Below are positions 1-4,391 of a stretch of DNA of 12,104 nucleotides, in pieces (position 1 is the stretch's first letter; the number at the start of each line of letters is the position of its first letter). This DNA is from UBA4064 sp050179135 (GTDB lineage Bacteria > Desulfobacterota > Desulfobacteria > Desulfobacterales > Desulfatirhabdiaceae), in NCBI GenBank assembly GCA_050179135.1, contig JBFXFK010000146.1, positions 1 through 12,104 on the forward strand, written 5' to 3'. The notes under the pieces were generated by a model, which worked only from the letters and a program-made list of their open reading frames with translations, was not told where the DNA came from and did no database searches. The position numbers and the translations under genes were made by a program.

Positions 1-2
1 CT

Positions 3-944
3 TTCCATGAGTTTTTACGGATCAAAATGCTGTCTGTTCCGGATATTCCGGAGGTAAACTCGTTTGCACAGCTTTTTTCCTGGTCTCCAGGCCAATTCAA
101 CCGGGTTGCAGAACTTGCACGCCCCCTGGTGGGGCATTTTCATGATTATCTCCTGCGGGGCGGGTTTCCGCAGAGTGCCATGGTGCCAACAGTTGAAACA
201 GCCCAGAAATTGTTACGTGAGGATATTGTTGACAAGGTTCTCAAGCGTGACATGACAGCCCTGTTTGGCGTGCGACGGGTTCTTGAACTGGAGCAGACGT
301 TCCTTTACATCTGTCTGCATGACGGCGGGCTGCTGGATATACCGGATTTATGCAAAAATCTTGAGGCAAAAAAACCCACAGCGATGAACTTCATCAATCT
401 TTTGGAAGCAGTCCACCTGATTCATCGCCTGCCACCATATGGTTATGGCAAAGAAATTTTGCGTGCCCGGTATAAAATATATTTGGCGGATGCAGCCATA
501 AGCGGCAGCGTACTGCTAAAAGGGAAAACAATGCTTTATGATGATACGGCCCTGGGAAAAGCGGTGGAAACCGCCTTCTTCAAACACGTTTTCACACGCT
601 ATTATAATGTCGGCATCGGTTTCAGCTATTGGCGCGGCAAAAAGGATGAAGAAGTCGATATCATCGCCCAGGTGCAAGGGCGCACAATTCCATTTGAAGT
701 GAAATATCGTCATCAACATACAGGAATCTCAGATTTGAAAGGATTGGCTACCTTCTGCAGTCAGAAAAAAATTGAGCGCGGATATGTTATTACCAGGGAA
801 ATGAACGATTTCGGCCTGCTGCCGGTTGATCAATCACCCGTAAAAACAATGCTGTTAAAAATTCCGGCTCCCCTTGCGTGTTACTGGCTGGGTAAATCAG
901 AATTAACATCCGCTGAACCGTCTGACATTGCTGTTTCGGAATAG
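3..944 (+). CDS. AAA+ ATPase, DUF4143 family, C-terminal part (5' end outside window)
   Basis: The frame is open from base 3, before the first ATG at 27. The residues ahead of that ATG (FHEFLRIK) resemble the 'SFREFL' segment at the end of the AAA_14 ATPase domain in this family, so the gene starts upstream and the ATG at 27 is internal. The visible 313 residues cover the winged-helix linker and the DUF4143 C-terminal domain. Counting from the ATG at 27, D211 and E224-V-K226 (EEVDII, then IPFEVKYR) form a PD-(D/E)XK-like signature usual for the family. Such proteins are cytosolic predicted ATPases, common in many copies in accessory regions. Their substrate is not known. No partner gene is visible. 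Family call is secure; function is not. Confidence 0.85.
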   Translation, partial: FHEFLRIKMLSVPDIPEVNSFAQLFSWSPGQFNRVAELARPLVGHFHDYLLRGGFPQSAMVPTVETAQKLLREDIVDKVLKRDMTALFGVRRVLELEQTFLYICLHDGGLLDIPDLCKNLEAKKPTAMNFINLLEAVHLIHRLPPYGYGKEILRARYKIYLADAAISGSVLLKGKTMLYDDTALGKAVETAFFKHVFTRYYNVGIGFSYWRGKKDEEVDIIAQVQGRTIPFEVKYRHQHTGISDLKGLATFCSQKKIERGYVITREMNDFGLLPVDQSPVKTMLLKIPAPLACYWLGKSELTSAEPSDIAVSE

Positions 945-953
945 TTAAAGAAT

Positions 954-977
954 GGCAGATGAATCGGGATTTCTGCC
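954..977. other. Stem-loop just after the DUF4143 gene
   Basis: GGCAGA (954-959) pairs with TCTGCC (972-977), and AAT (962-964) with ATT (969-971), around a CGGG loop with a TG bulge. It begins 9 bases after the stop codon. It is followed on the + strand by a run of A rather than T, so it is not a canonical rho-independent terminator. It may still mark the 3' end of the transcript. Confidence 0.3.
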
Positions 978-1026
978 AAAAAAATAATTGCCCGGTTCAG
1001 GCTCTGTGTCATTGCCACGTTCATAT

Positions 1027-1350
1027 TTGGATCTGAATCGTTGCGGATTGAAAGCTCTGCGACTGAAAATCGCAGACAAAATTCGGCTGGTCGAGGCAAT
1101 TTTGTCCAGCCTGCATCAGCCTGACCCGGAAATTGAAAAAGCCTGGGTTGCCGAATCTGAAGCCCGGTATGCGGTCTATCTGCGGGGGGAGGTTGAGGTA
1201 ATTGACTGGGAAATCATCCGGGAACGATATGAGCCTACCAATAAAAATATCCGAAAACCCTGGATTGCCGAAGTCAGAAATTGGATGAAAGCCGTTAATC
1301 AGGGTACAGCCAGGCTGCTGGATTTTGATGAACGTTATCCGGATGATTGA
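1027..1350 (+). CDS. Unstab_antitox-family antitoxin, copy 1 (degenerate start, extended C-terminus)
   Basis: This matches the 'putative addiction module component' family of small antitoxins (about 70-75 aa) that normally precede a RelE/ParE toxin. The core (IRLVEAILSSL, then DPEIEKAWVAESEARY, then DWEIIRERY) is nearly the same as in the copies at 2147 and 3287. The N-terminus is decayed: there is no ATG, and TTG at 1027 (reading LDLNRCGLKALRL) is the best match to the intact copy's METLRQLTEKAMRL. A TTG at 988 is also in frame but adds unrelated residues. Where the other copies have a TGA stop this one has CGA at 1251-1253, so the frame runs on for about 32 more codons. There is no toxin gene directly after it. 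It is probably a non-functional or altered antitoxin. Confidence 0.5.
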   Translation: MDLNRCGLKALRLKIADKIRLVEAILSSLHQPDPEIEKAWVAESEARYAVYLRGEVEVIDWEIIRERYEPTNKNIRKPWIAEVRNWMKAVNQGTARLLDFDERYPDD

Positions 1351-1377
1351 TTCTTACTGGGCAGATTTAATGAAAAC
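1051..1377 (+). repeat. Antitoxin repeat R1
   Basis: First of three direct repeats of about 330 bp. By hand count the core 1081-1230 differs from R2 at 6 of 150 positions and from R3 at 9 of 150. Similarity continues past the antitoxin frame into the segment ending GATGAACGTTATCCGGATG, and with R3 to about 1377. Confidence 0.85.
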
Positions 1378-1391
1378 AACAAGGATATTTT

Positions 1392-1616
1392 ATGGAAGCA
1401 ATTGAATTTGAAACGCATATTGATGAAAATGGACATATTGACCTGCCGAGAGTGTACGAGCACATCTATGGCAAACCGGCCCGTCTGATTATCCTTCTTC
1501 CTGACAAGGCAACATATTCAAAAAAGAAACGTTAAGCCGGTAGCGCAAAAGGAATTCTGCAGGTGCTGATTGAAGATGACAAGCACCTGGTTGATTTTGA
1601 GGGATATATGTCATGA
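1392..1616 (+). pseudogene. DUF2281-like small antitoxin interrupted by an in-frame TAA
   Basis: An ATG at 1392 follows a good ribosome site (AAGGA, 1381-1385). The frame reads 47 codons (beginning MEAIEFETHIDENGHIDLP) to a TAA at 1533-1535. The same frame then continues AGSAKGILQVL and DDKHLVDFEGYMS to a TGA at 1614-1616. The pattern 'GSAKG ... L.DF..Y' is the typical ending of DUF2281-type VapB-like antitoxins, so the TAA splits what was one 74-codon gene. No PIN toxin follows; the next gene is a different antitoxin. The 47-residue piece may still be translated. Alternatively the two halves are separate peptides, but the matching frame argues against this. Confidence 0.6.
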
Positions 1617-1646
1617 ATCTGACGAATTTGAAAAATGAGGCGACAA

Positions 1647-1835
1647 ATGAACAAACAGGCGTTGATTCAGGAAGCGAAAATATTGCTGGATGACCTTCCC
1701 GACGAAACATCGTGGGATGACGTAATGTACCGGATCTATGTTCGGCAAAAAATTGAGAAAGGCTTGTCGGATTGTGAACAGGGCAAAGTATTTACCAGCG
1801 AACAGGTCATGCAATATTTTGCCGATAAATCATGA
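1647..1835 (+). CDS. Small antitoxin of the ParE-type toxin pair
   Basis: This is a 62-residue acidic protein (MNKQALIQEAKILLDDLP, then TSWDDVMYRIYVRQKIEKGL) of a type found directly before ParE/RelE toxins. It probably dimerises, binds its own promoter and covers the toxin. I choose ATG 1647 over ATG 1635 because GAGG at 1637-1640 lies 6 bases ahead of it; the first ATG would overlap that site. Its stop overlaps the toxin start in an ATGA junction (1832-1835), so the two are translationally coupled. The charged C-terminal part (EQGKVFTSEQVMQYF) is probably the toxin-binding segment. I do not recognise a specific named antitoxin family, so the role rests on size, coupling and neighbour. Confidence 0.75.
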   Translation: MNKQALIQEAKILLDDLPDETSWDDVMYRIYVRQKIEKGLSDCEQGKVFTSEQVMQYFADKS

Positions 1836-2131
1836 ATGTCACATGGTCGAAGGAGTCAATGAAGGATCTGGATGCGATTTATGAATATATCGCCAATGAT
1901 TCTGTGACATATGCCAGACGTGTCGTCGAGCGGATCATTCAACGAAGTGATCAGATTTCCCGTTTTCTCTTCTCAGGAAGAAAAACTCCTGAAATGAATC
2001 GGTCTGATATTCGTGAAATCATTGAAGGAAGCTATCGAATTATTTATCGCATCAGATTTGACACCATTGAAATATTGACCGTTCTTCATGGGGCACGATT
2101 GTTCGCGGAAAGCCCTTTTTATGCGATATGA
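1832..2131 (+). CDS. ParE/RelE-superfamily toxin
   Basis: This 99-residue protein has the ParE pattern: VTWSKESMKDLDAIYEYIA at the N-terminus (helix pair), VERI in the middle, then SGRKTPEMN, IREIIEGSYRIIYRI and EILTVLHGARLF at the C-terminus. The conserved 'R.....YRI.Y....' and 'V.HG.R' strands of the fold are present and the length is normal. ParE members poison DNA gyrase and RelE members cleave mRNA on the ribosome. The sequence looks ParE-like but the target cannot be read from it. It overlaps its antitoxin by 4 bases. Fifteen bases after its stop a second, unrelated antitoxin begins (2147), so the toxin is flanked by two antitoxin genes. Confidence 0.88.
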   Translation: MNVTWSKESMKDLDAIYEYIANDSVTYARRVVERIIQRSDQISRFLFSGRKTPEMNRSDIREIIEGSYRIIYRIRFDTIEILTVLHGARLFAESPFYAI

Positions 2132-2146
2132 CAGGAGTCGGAATAA

Positions 2147-2377
2147 ATGGAAACCCTCAGACAACTGACAGAAAAAGCCATGCGTCTGCAACCGGCAGAC
2201 CGGATTCGGCTGGTCGAGGCAATTTTGTCCAGCCTGCATCAACCTGACCCGGAAATTGAAAAAGCCCGGGTTGCCGAATCTGAAGCCCGGTATGCGACCT
2301 ATCTGCGGGGGGAGGTTGAGGCGATTGACTGGGAAATCATCCGGGAACGATATGCGCCGGCCAATGAGGGTATTTGA
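2147..2377 (+). CDS. Unstab_antitox-family antitoxin, copy 2 (intact)
   Basis: This is the intact member of the three repeats: 76 residues, the normal family length, starting METLRQLTEKAMRL after AGGAG (2133-2137). The family core is present: ADRIRLVEAILSSL, DPEIEKARVAESEARY, GEVEAIDWEIIRERY. Proteins of this family are labile antitoxins usually encoded just before a RelE/ParE toxin. Here the next gene, 110 bases on, is the UPF0175 antitoxin, so no own toxin is visible. The only ParE toxin nearby lies upstream and already has its own antitoxin. After the TGA the frame stays open from 2378 and holds a second, weaker copy of the C-terminal half. The tryptophan of the family's W..E motif is Arg here (KARVAE), unlike the other two copies. 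Confidence 0.82.
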   Translation: METLRQLTEKAMRLQPADRIRLVEAILSSLHQPDPEIEKARVAESEARYATYLRGEVEAIDWEIIRERYAPANEGI

Positions 2378-2464
2378 AAGTTCTGGAACGCAGAAGTCAG
2401 AAATCGGATGAACGCAGTTGATCAGGGTACAGCCAGGCTGCTGGATTTTGATGATCTTTATCCT
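2147..2464 (+). repeat. Antitoxin repeat R2
   Basis: Second direct repeat. It covers the intact antitoxin and about 85 bases of similar sequence after its stop (WNAEVRNRMNAVDQGTARLL in the antitoxin frame), ending shortly before the UPF0175 ribosome site. Confidence 0.85.
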
Positions 2465-2487
2465 GCAGAACGACAAAGGAGCAAACA

Positions 2488-2742
2488 ATGACGCTTCAGC
2501 AAGTTATGATTGAAATTCCTGAAAAGGTTTTGCTGGCTGAAAAAACAGACAGTGTGACCTTTGGGCGTGAACTGCGCATATTGGCGGCAGTCAAACTGTT
2601 TGAAATGGGCAGGCTTTCCTCCGGGCGCGCAGCCGAACTTGCAGGGATGCCCAGAGTGGAGTTCCTGCTTAGCCTCAATCGTTACAAGGTATTTCCTCTT
2701 GTTTCTGAATTAAATGATTTGGAAAGAGGTAAACATGACTGA
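2488..2742 (+). CDS. UPF0175-family antitoxin
   Basis: This 84-residue protein fits UPF0175: a short N-terminal strand (VMIEIPEKVL), then a helix-turn-helix-like part (FGRELRILAAVKLFEMGRL, SSGRAAELAGMPRVEFLLSL). The 'LA..KLFE.G..S.G.AAELAGM.R.EF' pattern is diagnostic. These proteins are predicted DNA-binding antitoxins paired with DUF3368 PIN-like toxins, as here. The start follows AAGGAG (2476-2481) at 6 bases. Its last codons overlap the toxin start by 8 bases (2735-2742), so the two are coupled and probably autoregulated as one operon. The C-terminal tail (FPLVSELNDLERGKHD) likely contacts the toxin. Confidence 0.9.
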   Translation: MTLQQVMIEIPEKVLLAEKTDSVTFGRELRILAAVKLFEMGRLSSGRAAELAGMPRVEFLLSLNRYKVFPLVSELNDLERGKHD

Positions 2743-3217
2743 CGTCATCAGCAATACATCGCCGCTGCTTTATCTTTATCGAATTGGAGGAATTGATTGG
2801 CTTCCATGTTTGTTCAATGAAATATGGACATCTGATGCTGTAAAAGACGAATTGTTGGCAGGAAGCAATAAGGGATATGATGTTCCAAACCCTGCCGATT
2901 TCAACTGGCTGCAAATAGTCAATCCCAAATCCATGCCCTCCGAATGGCTTGTACTGGATCTCGGTGCTGGTGAGATTTCGACAATTGCTCTGGCGTTGGA
3001 AAATCCCCGGCATATCATTTTGTTGGATGATATGTTGGCTCGTCGAACCGCACAGGCAGCAGGTTTGGAAGTTTGGGGTACGCTCAAGGTGTTACTGGAA
3101 GCCAAAGCCAACGGTTGTGTTGGGAAAGTGGAACCATTTGTCGCAAAGCTGAATGATGCGGGAATGTGGCTTTCTGCTGAAATCAAAGAACGAATTCTTG
3201 TTTTGGCAAATGAGTGA
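2735..3217 (+). CDS. DUF3368 PIN-like toxin nuclease
   Basis: This 160-residue predicted PIN-domain RNase has the usual acidic sites in order: ISNTSPL at the N-terminus (N7 where classic PIN proteins have Asp; Asn is common in DUF3368), D38-E39 (VKDEL), E80 (LGAGEISTIALA), and D98-D99 (LLDDMLARRTAQAAGL). The family ending WGTLKVLLEAKANG follows. It would cut RNA when free of its antitoxin. I choose ATG 2735, preceded by AGAGG, rather than the ATG at 2714 inside the antitoxin gene, because the family starts at this point. It overlaps the UPF0175 gene by 8 bases. It looks complete. Confidence 0.9.
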   Translation: MTDVISNTSPLLYLYRIGGIDWLPCLFNEIWTSDAVKDELLAGSNKGYDVPNPADFNWLQIVNPKSMPSEWLVLDLGAGEISTIALALENPRHIILLDDMLARRTAQAAGLEVWGTLKVLLEAKANGCVGKVEPFVAKLNDAGMWLSAEIKERILVLANE

Positions 3218-3286
3218 ACAAGCCCCAAAAAAGCTGATACCCCGTTCCTGATACCCAGTTTTGCGATTGGATTTCAAAGCCGATTT

Positions 3287-3540
3287 ATGGAAACCGTGGA
3301 CCAACTGGCTGAAAAAGCCATACGCTTGTGGCTTTTAAAGGCGCTATCCGCAAACCGGCGGACCAAATCCGGCTGGTCGAGGCAATTTTGTCCAGCCTGC
3401 ATCAGCCTGACCCGGAAGTTGAAACAGCGTGGGTTGCCGAATCCGAAGCCCGGTATGCGGCCTATCTGCGGGGGAAGGTTGAGGTGATTGACTGGGAAAT
3501 CATCCGGAAACGATATGCGCAGGCCAATGAGGGTATTTGA
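3287..3540 (+). pseudogene. Unstab_antitox-family antitoxin, copy 3 (broken by 23-bp insertion)
   Basis: The start is kept (METVDQLAEKAIRL from ATG 3287). Against copy 2, 26 bases (3329-3354) replace 3 bases before CCGGC, so the reading frame shifts. The rest of the antitoxin (PADQIRLVEAILSSL through DWEIIRKRY) is then found in another frame and ends at TGA 3538-3540. A GTG at 3328 could start the second part (70 residues, MAFKGAIRKPADQIRLVEA), so a shortened product without the native N-terminus is possible. No ribosome site is evident for that GTG. No toxin follows. Most likely inactive. Confidence 0.65.
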
Positions 3541-3664
3541 AAATCCTGGATTGCCGAAGTCAGAAATCCGATGAACGCAGTTAATCAGGGTACAGCCAGG
3601 CAGCTGGATTTTGATGAACGTTATCCGGATGATTGATTTTTACTGGTCGGATGTCATGAAAACC
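3287..3664 (+). repeat. Antitoxin repeat R3
   Basis: Third direct repeat. It carries the 23-bp insertion near its start. As in R1, similarity continues past the antitoxin stop through GATGAACGTTATCCGGATG (ending 3631) and on to about 3664, further than in R2. Confidence 0.85.
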
Positions 3665-3752
3665 AGAAAGTGATTCTTCAGGCGCAGGTGTCTGCGTTGA
3701 CGCCCTGTTTCGGTGTCGGTGGATCGGAGGATGGAATTTGTAACAACACTTG
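3541..3752 (+). other. Non-coding stretch after repeat R3
   Basis: Bases 3541-3633 are the post-stop part of R3, still open in the antitoxin frame. Bases 3665-3752 show no recognisable gene, strong hairpin or repeat. Confidence 0.4.
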
Positions 3753-3985
3753 GGCAGAATGATGAAAGGTGCAACCACGATCACCGTCACACGCAATGAA
3801 ATGCTCTATGCCCTGAACCAGGCCGATAAATTTGTCTGGCTATAGTGATTGTTGATGGTGGACGCTACGAGGGCACTTATTATCTGCGCAATCCCTTTAA
3901 TGCCGAACCTGGCTGGGCAGTCAGCAGTATCAACATGGATTTGGATAAACTATTGGCTCGTGAGGAGATGATATCTGCAGGGTAA
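3753..3985 (+). pseudogene. DUF3883 (NOV_C) domain, C-terminal remnant with frameshift
   Basis: From 3753 the frame reads GRMMKGATTITVTRNEML, then YALNQADKFV. It stops a few codons later at TAG 3843-3845. Shifting frame at about 3837-3839 restores AIVIVDGGRYEG, YYLRNPFNAEPGWAVSSI and MDLDKLLARE up to TAA 3983-3985. The pattern 'GR.KGATTITVTRNE ... LAIV ... YYLRNPF ... V.S.N.D...LLAR' is that of the DUF3883/NOV_C domain that ends many large helicases and other defence proteins. Everything upstream of GR is missing, so this is the tail of a lost gene with a one-base deletion. I see no start of its own. The family call rests on memory of the domain pattern. Confidence 0.6.
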
Positions 3986-4008
3986 AAGCCATCCGGCAGA
4001 AAATAGAA

Positions 4009-4026
4009 ACGCCCCTTTCGGGGCGT
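4009..4026 (-). terminator. Hairpin, terminator-like on the - strand
   Basis: ACGCCCC (4009-4015) and GGGGCGT (4020-4026) form a perfect 7-bp stem with a TTTC loop. On the - strand the stem is followed by a T-rich run (TTTCTATTTT), as in rho-independent terminators. On the + strand there is no T run. No - strand gene is visible ahead of it, so it may be a leftover from lost genes. Confidence 0.4.
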
Positions 4027-4046
4027 CGGGCCGACGATGCTATCGT

Positions 4047-4070
4047 TGGCGGGGTGATCCGCCAATTTTC
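4047..4070 (+). terminator. Possible terminator after the DUF3883 remnant
   Basis: TGGCGG (4047-4052) pairs exactly with CCGCCA (4059-4064) over a 6-base loop and is followed by ATTTTC. The stem is short and the T run weak. Confidence 0.3.
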
Positions 4071-4115
4071 TGAAAAATTTATCAGTAGCCGGACCCCCCA
4101 TTATCCCGAATTGTA

Positions 4116-4144
4116 TTGACACGGAAGGTATGAATCAATAAATC
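4116..4144 (+). promoter_or_regulatory. Candidate sigma70-type promoter upstream of the restriction operon
   Basis: A perfect -35 box TTGACA lies at 4116-4121, then 17 bases, then TAAATC (4139-4144), a weak -10 with 3 of 6 matches to TATAAT. It is about 250 bases before mod, and a terminator-like hairpin lies between the two, so it may instead belong to the degraded genes at 4147-4379. Confidence 0.3.
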
Positions 4145-4229
4145 ATTTGGCGTCCGGATTTCCTGTTGAACATCACATCAACCCTGTAATTTTCAATTTT
4201 CCCGAAATTGAAACAGCGGCAACGGTGCC

Positions 4230-4379
4230 ATGACAAAATTCCACGCCATATATTTCGCCCATGAACTTTCCAGACGGCGATCCTTGGATGATTCCGATTG
4301 TTCAGGCGATTGCCATGAAAGGGATGGATTGAAAAACCCTGTTTTTGCGGATCGCAGGAATGGGGTTTTTTATTTGTGA
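4230..4379 (+). pseudogene. Small frame beginning like a SNF2-type helicase N-terminus
   Basis: An ATG at 4230 opens a 49-codon frame whose first 16 residues, MTKFHAIYFAHELSRR, closely resemble the start I recall for large SNF2/HepA-type defence helicases (M-[ST]-K-F-H-A-K-Y-F-A-[YH]-E-L-T). After about residue 20 the resemblance ends and the frame runs through a terminator-like hairpin to TGA 4377-4379. The start overlaps by ATGA a short upstream frame (from TTG 4147, ending FPEIETAATVP), as at an operon junction. It is probably the truncated 5' end of a lost gene. The match is short, so confidence is modest. Confidence 0.35.
4332..4371 (+). terminator. Terminator-like hairpin 20 bases before mod
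   Basis: AAAAACCC (4332-4339) pairs with GGG and the following TTTTT inside 4362-4371, ending in a run of six T. The interior (4340-4361) can form small extra pairs such as GCG/CGC. It would stop transcripts entering from upstream, or act as an attenuator for the mod-res operon. Confidence 0.4.
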
Positions 4380-4391
4380 AGGGACATTCAG

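Noticed and set aside
2375..2377. Possible recoding of TGA, because the antitoxin frame stays open after it in R2 and R3
   Set aside because: TGA ends several intact genes here in the expected place (1835 junction, 2131, 2742, 3217, 12093), so it works as a normal stop.
1973..2488. 171-codon open frame on the - strand
   Set aside because: It runs antisense across the ParE toxin and antitoxin copy 2, both of which are clear genes.
2776..3228. 150-codon open frame on the - strand
   Set aside because: It lies antisense to the well-supported DUF3368 toxin gene and has no family features.
4261..4332. 23-codon frame (MNFPDGDPWMIPIVQAIAMK...) directly before the terminator-like hairpin, considered as an attenuator leader peptide
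   Set aside because: It has no run of regulatory codons and no ribosome site, and it overlaps the helicase-like remnant in another frame.
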